A stretch of DNA of 64,000 bases from assembly GCF_001553935.1 (NCBI RefSeq), contig NZ_CP014232.1:1984001-2048000 (forward strand), in the 5' to 3' direction. The stretch is from Actinomyces oris (GTDB taxonomy: Bacteria > Actinomycetota > Actinomycetes > Actinomycetales > Actinomycetaceae). The position numbers were made by a program, and so were the translations under genes. This document shows positions 1-9,412 of this stretch, in pieces (position 1 is the first letter of the stretch; each line of letters starts with the position of its first letter). A model generated the notes under the pieces. It was given only the letters and a program-made list of their open reading frames with translations, searched no databases and was not told the origin of the DNA.

Positions 1-2
1 TG

Positions 3-2075
3 GAGGACCAGCTGCGCCGTCAGGTCACTGAGGTCGGAGAGAGCTTCCCGCAACCCACCCGCGCCGATACCGGTGTCCGGGTCCCGGCGTATGCGGATCC
101 TGAGGCCAGGGTCGCCGCCGTGGCACAGGCCTGGCAGGAGCGCCACATCCACTCGTTGAGACGTCCTCAGGTGCCGATGCCCGAACGCGCCGGTGCGCGC
201 CGCATGGGGGCCCTCGAGGCGCTCAAGCTCTTCTTCTCCTTCCTGGTCAAGGCGCTCATCGGAGCTCCCGGTGAATGGCTCCGCAGCCGTGTTCGGGCCG
301 CCAAGGCCTCCATCGCCTCTGGAGTGGCGTCGGCGGTCTTCGGTGAAGGATCCGCGGTACAGGTCGTCGTCGGAGGCGTGGACTCCAACGGGCGGACCGT
401 CGGCTGGAACGAGCTGACCGATGCCGCCAAGCGTGCCAGCGACACGTTGCCCGCGGACTTCCCACGGTCGGGTCAACCCGTCCAACGGGATTTCGGGGCC
501 TTGTGGCAGGACCTGGTCTCAGGAACGATCGCCCTGCTGGACGGCTCGGCCCACTCGTCGCTGGGCATCCAGGCCTACGAGGGGTACCTGCCGCGACGTG
601 ATGCCATCGCCGCACCTCCCGGCCCGAGGAGTCGCATCGAGATCACCGAGCCACTGGGCGACCTGCCGGCCGGCACCGTGCTCCACTCCTGGGACCAGCT
701 CGAGATCGACCGCGTCCGCACCTATCTGCAGCAGCTCTCCCAGTCCCAGCACTCCCAGGGCCCAGAGGCGGCACGCCAGCTGGCGGAGATAGACCGGTGG
801 CGAGCCGACAACAGCCGTCGCCTTCTGCCGCGCCTGGGCGCCGTTCTCTCCAACTGCTTCACCTCCACCAGGAACGACGTCGCCGCGCTGTCCCACGAGC
901 TCCAGTCGCTTCTCGGGCAGGAGCCCGGCGGGGAGCTGGAGCAGCGCCAGCGCAGGCTGGCCAGGATCCTGCGTCTGTTCCTGCTGGTCCTCGTGATCGT
1001 CCTGGCGGTCCTGGTGGTGAGTAAGACCATGGGCCGCATTGGCTGGCTGTACTTCGCGCTCCTTGCGGTCGTGACAGTCATCGGGTGGCTGGCCGTCTCG
1101 ATATCAACCTTCGTCTCGCAGCAGCGTGAGGTCTTCCGCATCCTGTTCAGGATCGAGGAACGAGACCAACGCATCCCGCTGCTCACCGCGAACCTTCGGC
1201 TGGCGGTAGAGGACCTCGCCGCCCAGGGGGCCGCCTACTCACAGTTCAGGCGCTGGGCGACAATCGTCTCGGCCTTCTTGGAGGACCCGCTCGGGGCCCG
1301 TGACACAGGACCCGACCGGAGCTCGCAGAAGGTTGTGCTCCCTGATGCCATCCAGCGGGTCGAGGCAGAAGCCTCGCCTGAGCACCTCGCCGACGCCGCT
1401 GCCTCCTTGCGCACGAACGTCTTCACCGTGGGCTGGCTCACCCAGGCCTGGGAGACGATGCGTGCCGGTATTGGCGCGGACCTGGACCCTGAGCAGCGCA
1501 ACCGTCTTGCGACCCGGCAGCTGGTGCTGACGGCGGAGTCCGGTGAGGCGGGAAGCGCCTTGAGCAACTGGGCGCAGGGTCTGCAGACCAAGGGGGTGCG
1601 CTCGGCCCAGGCGAGTCAGATCTGGCAGAAGTGTCTGGCGATCCTCTCGGGGGATCAGGGCCCCGACCCCCGGCTCACGGTGATGACGCCCTCGGGGGAG
1701 CGGCGTCAGGTCTCCGCCTACTGCCATGATCTGACGACCGGGGGCTCACGATCAGTGGTGCTCGATGTTCTCGGGCCGGTGGCCCGTTCGGGCCCGCAGT
1801 CCCTGACAGTGCCCGACCAGTCCTGGCTCAGCCAGTGGAACGACGGGTTGTCTCCCACGATGGTGCTGGTCGAAACCACGAACCCGATTGCGCCGGCTGA
1901 CTTCATCTACCCGGATCACGACCAGAGCCCGAGCGGCCCGCTCGCCGGGATGGACTACTTCAACGTCGGACGGGACCAGATGGCGCCTCCTGGCAGCGCC
2001 GGTTCCTCCTCCAACGGGGCTCCGGGCGATACGCCCGCAGGGCCGGAACCCTTGTCCGGTCCTCTCGAGTACTAG
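3..2075 (+). CDS. Two-helix membrane protein of GTPase/GAP1 locus (5' partial)
   Basis: The frame is open from the first bases of the window, so the true start lies upstream and about 690 residues are visible. A long soluble N-terminal part is followed by two closely spaced membrane helices (about visible residues 318-343 and 347-371) and then some 320 soluble residues ending in a Gly/Ser/Pro-rich tail. I recognise no catalytic motif. It is the first visible gene of a plus-strand run of five, 92 bp ahead of the next gene, that ends with a zinc-ribbon GTPase. From this context I infer a membrane-anchoring or signalling component of that system. An internal GTG at 120 is possible as a start, but continuous coding upstream of it argues for a longer protein. 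Confidence 0.75.
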   Translation, partial: EDQLRRQVTEVGESFPQPTRADTGVRVPAYADPEARVAAVAQAWQERHIHSLRRPQVPMPERAGARRMGALEALKLFFSFLVKALIGAPGEWLRSRVRAAKASIASGVASAVFGEGSAVQVVVGGVDSNGRTVGWNELTDAAKRASDTLPADFPRSGQPVQRDFGALWQDLVSGTIALLDGSAHSSLGIQAYEGYLPRRDAIAAPPGPRSRIEITEPLGDLPAGTVLHSWDQLEIDRVRTYLQQLSQSQHSQGPEAARQLAEIDRWRADNSRRLLPRLGAVLSNCFTSTRNDVAALSHELQSLLGQEPGGELEQRQRRLARILRLFLLVLVIVLAVLVVSKTMGRIGWLYFALLAVVTVIGWLAVSISTFVSQQREVFRILFRIEERDQRIPLLTANLRLAVEDLAAQGAAYSQFRRWATIVSAFLEDPLGARDTGPDRSSQKVVLPDAIQRVEAEASPEHLADAAASLRTNVFTVGWLTQAWETMRAGIGADLDPEQRNRLATRQLVLTAESGEAGSALSNWAQGLQTKGVRSAQASQIWQKCLAILSGDQGPDPRLTVMTPSGERRQVSAYCHDLTTGGSRSVVLDVLGPVARSGPQSLTVPDQSWLSQWNDGLSPTMVLVETTNPIAPADFIYPDHDQSPSGPLAGMDYFNVGRDQMAPPGSAGSSSNGAPGDTPAGPEPLSGPLEY

Positions 2076-2167
2076 CGGGCAACGGGCCGCACCTGAGCAC
2101 ATCAACTGTGGCAGCGTCACTGAGCCCGTTGTCTCCCCTCACATACCGACCCTGAGGACACTCAAAT

Positions 2168-4372
2168 ATGGCTATCAGTTTTCGTGAATTCACGCATGCA
2201 ATGACGCAATGGATGAACGAGGCACCTGAAGAGGTCAAGCAGCACCTCCGTGCCTCGTCATGGAAGTCCCTCATGCTCACCGGAAAGGATGTTGACGGCG
2301 GAACGGTCTTCTCCCCTCAGGAAATCGTTGACCGTGTGCTGGACGGGAACAATGAGCTGACCATGACCGTGGCCCTGCCGGTTGCGCTCATGCTCAACAA
2401 GAGGTTCGGTCCCAAGGAGGGGGTCAGCGTCCAGCCGGGGGAGCAGGGAGCCGACGCCGGCGAGACTCCGTCCGGGAACGCCCCCTCGCCCGATGTTCCC
2501 GTCGCGCAGGAGGACACCCACGAGGAGCCGACGCCGGAGCCGGACCAGGCGCCGCAGGCCCCTTCCGATGAGGAGACGATCGAGTGGATCTTTCCCGCCT
2601 ACGACTATTCGCGTGAGGATCTTGACCGACCTGAGGAGGGAGGGCGAGTCTCGGTCACCGTCAGTGACGTCGGAGGCAGCCTGCGCTACACCTGGCCCGA
2701 TGCGAAACAGTCCGAGGTCTATCGGGTGGTCATCTCAGACCTGGAGGACCCCTACAGCCCGGATGACTTCGACGAGGTGGCCGTCACTGAGGGGCTGAAT
2801 GCACTGGACTCGGCCCCATGGACAACGGCCGTGCGCTTCGTCACCGTATGGGGCTACGAGCGCCTCGGCGATGACGAGAAGTATCTGGGGCAGTGCCGGC
2901 GAGTCGCCAGTCGCGTCGTCGTTCACCCCGTGGCGCAGTGGTCCCTGAGCTTCAACTCCGAGTCCCGGTGCGTTGACGCCTCCTGGGAACCTCCGGTGGC
3001 TCCCCCCGGGGCCACGGTGAAGGTGCGCACCGCCCGCCTTCCTCTGGAGCAATCGGTCGGGCGCTATCTGCGCGGGAGTGCCTGGCTCAGCTGCGAGATC
3101 CCGAACAATGGAGCAGGATTTCAGGACTCTGAGAATCTCGTGGGGGGAAAGCAGTACAACTACGTTGCCGCCGTCGAGGCCCAGATCTCCGGGGAGACCT
3201 ACACCTCCACGCCGATGCGCCAGCAGATCACTCCCGAGGTGGAACGCGAGAAGATCGTCGACCTGGGCATTGCTGACGACGAAGGGAGTGACCCGGCACG
3301 CGGGTCGGCTCTGCGACTGACGTGGACCCAGCTGTCTCAGTCCTCCGTGACGGTCTACCGCACCCAGAGGCCTGTGGACCCGGCGGCATCCGATCGAGCC
3401 ACCGTTCCCGAGGAAGCACTGGCGAACGCGGGCCTTCCCCAGGACGCGGCCATCACTGCGGCCGCAGGCATCGAGCAGCTCGACACCTCGGCCCGGCAGC
3501 TGCGCACGATCTCTGCGGTTCCATGGCCGGACGGGCATGAGTGGGACACCATCTACTTCACCCCGGTGACCTTCCACGGTGATGGGGAGGTGACGATCGG
3601 CACGACCGTCCAGCGCAAACGTGCCACCAGCATCGAGAACGTCACGCTGACTCGCCGTCTGAACTGGGATCTGGTGACATTCACCTGGCCGGGCGATGCG
3701 ACTCTTGTCGAACTGCGCATGACGGCTCTGGACGCTCCGTTCGATGCCTCGGCAGCGCCTTTCATGTCCGTGACCCATGAGGACTACCAGGCTGATGGCG
3801 GCTGCGTCATCAAGAACGGCCTGCCCGCTCCCGGCGGGCGCCTCCACCTCAATGCGATCACCTACATGTCCGGCACCCAGATCTCCTCACCGCCCGTGAG
3901 CATTGAGGTTCCCTCCTTGTGGACCTACCAGTACTCTCTCAAGTGGCCGGGCGACGTGAAGGTCATGGGCGGTTTCATGCGTCAAGCGGTGGCGCGTTTC
4001 GGGCACACCGTCGTGGAGATCACCGTTGAGGCCCTCAGGGGGGTCCCAGATCAGTCGGGAGCCATCGGACTGGCCCTGCTTCATAACCCCTCGCACCTTC
4101 CTCTCCACGCCGCTGACGGGCAGCGAGTCAACTTGTTCCTGGAGCGCCCCACCAAGGACAACCACCCGCAGGCTGAAACGTCCGTCCAGGTGCCGCCTAA
4201 CGGCCAGCCGCTGTCACTATGGTTCGATCACTCGAAATTCCCTGCCGGATACTTCAGGCTGGTTATCGACTCCTATCCACTGAGCGCCATTGACGAGAAG
4301 GCTCGGCATCTGGCGCTCGAGCACTTCGGTCTGGTCGATCCTTCCCTGTCTGCTCTCATCAAGAGGGGGTGA
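2168..4372 (+). CDS. Beta-sandwich (FN3-like) repeat protein of GTPase/GAP1 locus
   Basis: Predicted 734 residues. The first ~80 residues look helical and resemble an effector-associated or adaptor module; an acidic Pro/Glu-rich linker follows (about residues 90-135). The rest is a chain of beta-rich segments, each with a Trp-Pro or Trp-Asp-core and regular strand spacing, like fibronectin type III or Ig-like domains (for example around LRYTWPDAK, CVDASWEPP, LRLTWTQ, VTFTWPGD). No signal peptide or membrane helix is visible, so it is probably cytoplasmic. The ATG at 2168 has a GAGGA-type ribosome site 9 bp upstream. Its stop overlaps the GTG start of the next gene by 4 bp, which implies translational coupling. 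Exact family unknown; an adaptor or scaffold role is inferred from repeats and context only. Confidence 0.8.
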   Translation: MAISFREFTHAMTQWMNEAPEEVKQHLRASSWKSLMLTGKDVDGGTVFSPQEIVDRVLDGNNELTMTVALPVALMLNKRFGPKEGVSVQPGEQGADAGETPSGNAPSPDVPVAQEDTHEEPTPEPDQAPQAPSDEETIEWIFPAYDYSREDLDRPEEGGRVSVTVSDVGGSLRYTWPDAKQSEVYRVVISDLEDPYSPDDFDEVAVTEGLNALDSAPWTTAVRFVTVWGYERLGDDEKYLGQCRRVASRVVVHPVAQWSLSFNSESRCVDASWEPPVAPPGATVKVRTARLPLEQSVGRYLRGSAWLSCEIPNNGAGFQDSENLVGGKQYNYVAAVEAQISGETYTSTPMRQQITPEVEREKIVDLGIADDEGSDPARGSALRLTWTQLSQSSVTVYRTQRPVDPAASDRATVPEEALANAGLPQDAAITAAAGIEQLDTSARQLRTISAVPWPDGHEWDTIYFTPVTFHGDGEVTIGTTVQRKRATSIENVTLTRRLNWDLVTFTWPGDATLVELRMTALDAPFDASAAPFMSVTHEDYQADGGCVIKNGLPAPGGRLHLNAITYMSGTQISSPPVSIEVPSLWTYQYSLKWPGDVKVMGGFMRQAVARFGHTVVEITVEALRGVPDQSGAIGLALLHNPSHLPLHAADGQRVNLFLERPTKDNHPQAETSVQVPPNGQPLSLWFDHSKFPAGYFRLVIDSYPLSAIDEKARHLALEHFGLVDPSLSALIKRG

Positions 4373-7170
4373 CCCTGGTGGGAGACGACTCTGATCCGAA
4401 TGTCGGGTTGATGTCGGGATGCGAGCAGCTTCTCTACACCAATGTCGACCATGTCGTTGACGGGGTAGAACGCTCGGGGTGGCAGACGATGACGCAGACT
4501 GCCGGCCTGAGTGACGGTGATGCAAGCACGCTCTACGCGCTGATCGACCCCACCCTCAATCCCGTCACGCCCCTGTCCGGATTCCCCACGGAACAGGAGG
4601 TGGCGGCAGCTGATCGACGCCTGGCACAGTTCTGGACGGACGAGGGCCTGGTACTCGTCCACACCGCTCCGGCGGGGAACGACACAACGGGACGGCCCAA
4701 CACCATGACCCATGTGGTGCTTGCCAAGCACCACGAACCAGCGCCCGACCTACGAACCATTGACCTGTGGCGATCACCCGGCTGGGTGACTCCCTTCGGG
4801 CCCGAGCAGGTGAGGCAGGCGGAGCTTCCCGACCCGGCGTCGCTGCGACCCGGCGCCAGCGTCGACGACGACACGGTAGCCGAGTTCCTGGCCGACGGCT
4901 CGCGGAGCCCGGCCCTGGTTGCCATGGCCGACGCTCTCGAGCCGGGGCTGCTCCAGACGATCCGCGCCCAATGGGATGGCGTGCCATCTGACCAGGCACG
5001 CAGGAGGAACACTGTGGTCCTCGCAGTGTCCTCGACCGATGAAGCCGCCCTGTGGATCGGGGCGCTGCTGCGCACCTGCGCCCCGGCCACCGGACGGTAC
5101 CTGAGCTACTCCGTCCTCCAAAGGATCCTGACGCCCTCGGACGTCGAGATGCTCCTACAATCTCGTATCGACGTGGCCTGCGTTCCGAGACAGGACCTGA
5201 CGAACATGGGGGAGTCTCGACCGGGCCTGGTCGTCATCGACCCCAACGAGAGCGGCGCTGTCGAGCCGGCGCCGACGACGTCGTGGGGACGCCTGGTGGC
5301 GTTGATGAGTCAGGACCTGGGAGCGTGGGTCGCCGCCTACGAAGGAATGAAGGACGTCCTCAGCCTCCTGCCCGATCATTCCGATCTCAGCCCGGGGTGG
5401 CCGCTGGCCGCGGCCGAGGCCTGCGATCCTGGGCTCCTCGAGCCTCAGCAGGAGGAGACGCCGAGTTCTTCACAGGACGAGGAGGCGCGCGCACAGGATG
5501 AGGCGGAGCTCATCGAGGTGGAGCTCGTGTCGTGCTACCCGAGGTCGATGGTCGGTAATGACTACCTCGCAGCTGTGGTGACTGATCGCGTACTCGGCTC
5601 AGCGACGCAGAACCCCGCCGCCTGGTATGCGCGCCTGTCTCGGATTCCCCGGTGGGCACCAGTGAGTGGACTCGTCAGTGGGCTCTGCGAACGCTACCTC
5701 GATGCCGCGTGCCGCGAGGTCCGGTGGATGACCGACCTCGAACGCCCCGTCTCCGAGCAGGCCAACCGTTGCCTGCGTCAGTGGAGCGGGATGCCGGAGC
5801 ATCGGTCCACGGTCGATGCAGCACTCGCGCAGGCCAAAGAGCGTGTCGAGGCCGAGCAGCCGGGCACTGCGGGGGGCCTGCGCGTCTTGGACCGTATGCT
5901 CCGAGAGCACGTCAGCGTCTCGACCCGGACATGCGATGTCCTCCTGCAGGGATGTGCCGACATGATGCAGCCGGCCGCCTACGGTTCTCGTGAGCAGCGT
6001 GAGATTCTTGCTGTGCCTGCGACATCGCTCAGCCGTAGCCTGCTGGCCGACCGGGTGAGCTGGCAGCTCGATAGCGAGGAGCACTCTGGGCGACTAAGGG
6101 TCCTGCCCAGTCTCAGTCGTGAGGTCCTGGACTGGTTGAGTCAGGACAACGAGCCCGGGAATCGAGTACAGATCGAAGCACAGGTCGCTTTGACGCAGCT
6201 CGCCGCTGGTGGGAAGGACGCCGGCAGGGCATGCCGCGCGCTGGGGCGCTTGGGGGGACTCTTCAGTCTTCAACCCACGGTGGTCGAGGTGCTGTCGCAG
6301 CAGGCGACGCCCGATATGTTGCAGTACCTCCCTCATGGCTGTCAGAACTTCCACGAGATCTTCTCCGAGGTCTTGGCCAGGAGGTATGACTCGGAGAATG
6401 CGGATAAGGTGGCCCGGACTCATCTCGAAAGTTACGGATTCACTGATCGCTCCCTGACTATCGGCATAAATCACCGTTTCTCCCCATCTGCTGCCATGAG
6501 CCTGGTCGTGCTCAGTCGAGGGATGCCTCTGATGAGCCGTCGTAGCGACGTTGAGGCTCTGCACTATGCTGGCAACGTGCTGAGCGCCTTCTGTGCACTG
6601 GCGGCTCACCATCACGACCTCGGCCGCGAACCGGTGCGTCAGGCAATGGTCAAGGCCCTGGCGGTGCTGCTGGCCGGAGTCTGGAGCGGCAAGCGCATTC
6701 TTCTTGAGGGCGTCGTCTGGAAAGGGGACGGCCCCGAGGTTCGGTCGGTGAATCAGAATCTGGAGCAGGTGATGGCGGAGCTTCCCGATATTCTCCAACG
6801 GCACCCGGAGTACCTGATCTCCGATGATGACAACGGGCCGGGTGTGCTGATGCAGCCCTTGGTCCGGAACCTCTATTTCAGCAGCGGCGTTCGCATGTCA
6901 GAAAGCATGGTGGCTCAAGCTGATGAGCAGGTGAGTCAGCTGAGGCAGTCTGAAATGGAGTCCTCCGCCCTGTTCTCAGGTAAGCATGATGCAGCTTTAG
7001 CGACAGCTCGTGCTGTCATCGCTCGCGGCGGGGCTGGGGCGGTCGAGCTGTGGCGACCGATTCTTTATGACCTGTTTGATCATGATGCCGGGGCCCGCCG
7101 CTGGGTCGATAAGACCCTGCTGTCTGCTGCGAGTCGTGGTTCCGGAAGCCGTCGGAGGATACTGAGATGA
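4369..7170 (+). CDS. GTPase-associated protein 1 (GAP1)-like protein
   Basis: Predicted 933 residues, no membrane helix. The N-terminus (about residues 15-180) has the pattern I associate with GAP1 N-terminal type-2 domains: an early CEQLLYTNVD strand, a GWQTM-type strand, a Gly-rich loop, then an AQFWTDEG-type segment and a TMTHVVL strand. The middle and C-terminal parts are largely helical and fit the helical GAP1 middle/C-terminal regions. GAP1 proteins are described as obligate neighbours of TRAFAC-type GTPases in NTP-dependent conflict systems; such a GTPase is encoded 1 kb downstream. The GTG start overlaps the preceding stop by 4 bp; GTG at 4378 is an alternative. Base composition becomes more AT-rich after about 6400. 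Biochemical function unknown. Confidence 0.7.
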   Translation: MTLVGDDSDPNVGLMSGCEQLLYTNVDHVVDGVERSGWQTMTQTAGLSDGDASTLYALIDPTLNPVTPLSGFPTEQEVAAADRRLAQFWTDEGLVLVHTAPAGNDTTGRPNTMTHVVLAKHHEPAPDLRTIDLWRSPGWVTPFGPEQVRQAELPDPASLRPGASVDDDTVAEFLADGSRSPALVAMADALEPGLLQTIRAQWDGVPSDQARRRNTVVLAVSSTDEAALWIGALLRTCAPATGRYLSYSVLQRILTPSDVEMLLQSRIDVACVPRQDLTNMGESRPGLVVIDPNESGAVEPAPTTSWGRLVALMSQDLGAWVAAYEGMKDVLSLLPDHSDLSPGWPLAAAEACDPGLLEPQQEETPSSSQDEEARAQDEAELIEVELVSCYPRSMVGNDYLAAVVTDRVLGSATQNPAAWYARLSRIPRWAPVSGLVSGLCERYLDAACREVRWMTDLERPVSEQANRCLRQWSGMPEHRSTVDAALAQAKERVEAEQPGTAGGLRVLDRMLREHVSVSTRTCDVLLQGCADMMQPAAYGSREQREILAVPATSLSRSLLADRVSWQLDSEEHSGRLRVLPSLSREVLDWLSQDNEPGNRVQIEAQVALTQLAAGGKDAGRACRALGRLGGLFSLQPTVVEVLSQQATPDMLQYLPHGCQNFHEIFSEVLARRYDSENADKVARTHLESYGFTDRSLTIGINHRFSPSAAMSLVVLSRGMPLMSRRSDVEALHYAGNVLSAFCALAAHHHDLGREPVRQAMVKALAVLLAGVWSGKRILLEGVVWKGDGPEVRSVNQNLEQVMAELPDILQRHPEYLISDDDNGPGVLMQPLVRNLYFSSGVRMSESMVAQADEQVSQLRQSEMESSALFSGKHDAALATARAVIARGGAGAVELWRPILYDLFDHDAGARRWVDKTLLSAASRGSGSRRRILR

Positions 7171-7200
7171 CACTGAGACTGCTGTGGGAAAGGAAAGCCA

Positions 7201-8124
7201 ATGCCTGACATCCTCGCGAGTGGGCAGTGGAGGGAGTTCTCGGTGAGCAACCGGGGTGCTCTGGAGATCGGCCTGGTCGCTCCCGTGCCCGCCACCCTGG
7301 AGGTTGTGGGGACCTCGAGCGCTCCGAAGTATCTCGGGGCTTCGCGCGATGCCGTCGCGTTTCCCGGAAGAGCGGTGTCGGCTGAGCGGCCCGTCATCGT
7401 TCGTGCCAACGTGTCATCCCAGGAGGCCTTCCCCGGCGACTGCGTCGTCGACCTGTCCTTCGACGCCGCCGGGGGAGAGCACGCCTACCTCATCAGGGCA
7501 ATCCCGGTGGCGGGCCAGGCCAGCGCCCCACTCCTCCAGCTCACGCTGGAGGATGACGCGATTCGTGTCCGTCCAGGTGAGGGAGGCGTGGCGACGCTCG
7601 GGCTGGGGGGCTGGTGCGCCAAGCGCCGGCAGGAGTCCGGGGCGTCCTTGATGCCAACGGTCACAGAGGTCATCCTCGACGCCTCCGCATCCATGGTGCA
7701 GCACCGGCCCCGCGTGGAGTCGTTCCTGGACTTTGTGGCCGACTTGTACGCAACCCTGGGCATCGCGGCACCTCACGTGCGTTCCCTCAGCGTCGGTGGC
7801 TCAGTCGATGCGTCTTCAAGGGGGATGGGCGGGATCGGCTCAGTGCAGGTGGACCCCGATGCCCGGGGCAGGCGCATCGTCGTCACTGACATTCCCTTGG
7901 AGACGGGGCGCTGCGAGTGCCTTGTCCTGGGCAGCCCGGAGATCGTTCGTGCGCTGGCCCCCCACAGCGGGGCGCCCTACTTCGTGCCCGATGGTGATGC
8001 GTGGAACGAGCTTCTGCGGGAGGATGCGGCTTTCACCTCGCAGACTCTCGCCACCATGGACCCCCTTCTGGACTGGCTCGCTCAGCCCGCTTCATCTAAT
8101 GTGTCGATTGGAACGTCATCATGA
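7201..8124 (+). CDS. vWA-like (MIDAS) domain protein of GTPase/GAP1 locus
   Basis: Predicted 307 residues. The first ~130 residues are beta-rich. From about residue 155 there is a von Willebrand A-like Rossmann domain: a hydrophobic strand followed by DASASM, which matches the DxSxS metal-ion-dependent adhesion site, and later a strand ending VVTDIP that fits the third MIDAS position. Such domains bind Mg2+ and mediate partner binding, and are common next to GTPases and TerY/MoxR-type systems. The ATG has a clear AAGGAAAG ribosome site. The stop overlaps the start of the GTPase gene (ATGA), so the two products are probably made in equal amounts. A role in assembling the GTPase complex is inferred. 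Confidence 0.75.
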   Translation: MPDILASGQWREFSVSNRGALEIGLVAPVPATLEVVGTSSAPKYLGASRDAVAFPGRAVSAERPVIVRANVSSQEAFPGDCVVDLSFDAAGGEHAYLIRAIPVAGQASAPLLQLTLEDDAIRVRPGEGGVATLGLGGWCAKRRQESGASLMPTVTEVILDASASMVQHRPRVESFLDFVADLYATLGIAAPHVRSLSVGGSVDASSRGMGGIGSVQVDPDARGRRIVVTDIPLETGRCECLVLGSPEIVRALAPHSGAPYFVPDGDAWNELLREDAAFTSQTLATMDPLLDWLAQPASSNVSIGTSS

Positions 8125-9311
8125 GTTCTGCGTGCCCCTACTGTTTCACTCCGATCTCTCCGTCCGAGATATTCCTGAGGTGCACCGGTGGGTGTGCCGA
8201 GGTCCCGGACCCCCAGGCCTCCGCTTACGCCGGCTATGAGACGAAGCGCACTCCTTTCTATCGAGAGACTCTGAGGCAGGACGTCAAGGTTCTTCCGAGC
8301 GCGGTGAAGTGTCGGCGTTGCCAGTCGATGTGCGTGCAGGAAATCTGCAGGATCTGCCATCGAGACCTTCCGCAGGGCTGGCGCGATGCCAACGTGTTCA
8401 CCATGGCCATCACGGGAGCGCGGGGGGCGGGTAAGTCCGTCTATATCGCCGTCATGGTCAACGTGCTGCGTCGGTATGCGCAGGAGAGGGCGTGCACGGT
8501 GCAGCCGTACACGCGCCGCACCCAGGACGCCTATAACTCCGTGTACTATCGGCCGCTGTTCAAGGAGAATGTGGCCATGGAGGGCACCCACCCGTTGGGT
8601 GTGGGGGTCTTCCTAGAGAGCGATCCTCTGATCTGGGAGGTCTCGGGGGCTCGGTCGGGGCGCCTGTACATCGTGATGCGGGATGTTCCGGGCGAGGATA
8701 TGGAGAACCTCACTGGTCGGCCGCCCGCGTTCAGCTTCCACGATCGAGCCGACCTGGTCATCTTCCTCTTCGACCCGATCCTGCTGGACTCGGTGCGTCA
8801 GGTGCTCTCCGGCATCATTCCGGACGTCGATAAGGGAAGACTGGGCGCGCGATCCGGGGAGGTGCTGCCGGCGATCATGGGGCTCATGGAGTCCGGTCGG
8901 GCGCTCCTGGCCCTGACGGTCTCCAAGTTCGACTCCCTTCACCAGCTGCCCCAGGCGATGAGCCCGATGGCGCCGGCGCTGGCCAATCCGGCGGCACACG
9001 TCAACCGGGATGACACCATGATCCTGGCTGGTATGCAGGAGCCTGACGCCGGTAGGCTGCTCATGGAGGACCTCGACTTCCTGGATGCTGAGGTGAGGTC
9101 GCTCTTCCAGCTGATCGGAGAGAAGTCGGTGACGCTCCTGGCTGAGCAGGCCAAGACGAACCGGCAGATCCATGACTATCGGCACTTCGCTGTGTCTGCG
9201 GTCGGTGAGTCTCCGAGGCACAACGAGCAGCTCACCGAACGGGGTATCTCTCCGTTCAGGGTTCTCGATCCGGTGCTGTGGGGCATGCACGTCAGGGGCC
9301 TGACATTGTGA
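8121..9311 (+). CDS. Zinc-ribbon TRAFAC-class GTPase (DO-GTPase2-like)
   Basis: Predicted 396 residues. The N-terminal ~85 residues carry paired Cys motifs (CPYC, CTGGC, CRRC, CRICH), consistent with two zinc ribbons. The GTPase domain follows: P-loop GARGAGKS near residue 99, the G3-type DVPGED near 190 and SKFD near 270 in the position of the guanine-specifying N/TKxD motif. A strand LVIFLFDP sits before G4 as in TRAFAC GTPases. A start with CPYCF-type ribbons and this P-loop is what I recall of double-GTPase-2 proteins associated with GAP1. Last gene of the visible operon, overlapping the vWA gene by 4 bp. The N/TKxD Asn/Thr is replaced by Ser, so guanine specificity is probable but not certain. 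Confidence 0.8.
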   Translation: MSSACPYCFTPISPSEIFLRCTGGCAEVPDPQASAYAGYETKRTPFYRETLRQDVKVLPSAVKCRRCQSMCVQEICRICHRDLPQGWRDANVFTMAITGARGAGKSVYIAVMVNVLRRYAQERACTVQPYTRRTQDAYNSVYYRPLFKENVAMEGTHPLGVGVFLESDPLIWEVSGARSGRLYIVMRDVPGEDMENLTGRPPAFSFHDRADLVIFLFDPILLDSVRQVLSGIIPDVDKGRLGARSGEVLPAIMGLMESGRALLALTVSKFDSLHQLPQAMSPMAPALANPAAHVNRDDTMILAGMQEPDAGRLLMEDLDFLDAEVRSLFQLIGEKSVTLLAEQAKTNRQIHDYRHFAVSAVGESPRHNEQLTERGISPFRVLDPVLWGMHVRGLTL

Positions 9312-9412
9312 CGCACTCGGCAAGGCCGCCGGCTCCTCGTGTCCGGGGCGCCGGTGGCGTAGCCTCGGGGTCGTAGAGACCCCATCGGTACCCTCTGGCA
9401 AGGAGCCTCATC

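Noticed and set aside
9367..9383. Hairpin GGGGTC/GACCCC before the 9413 gene
   Set aside because: Only six pairs, no tail, and it lies close to a ribosome site; could be chance in GC-rich DNA.
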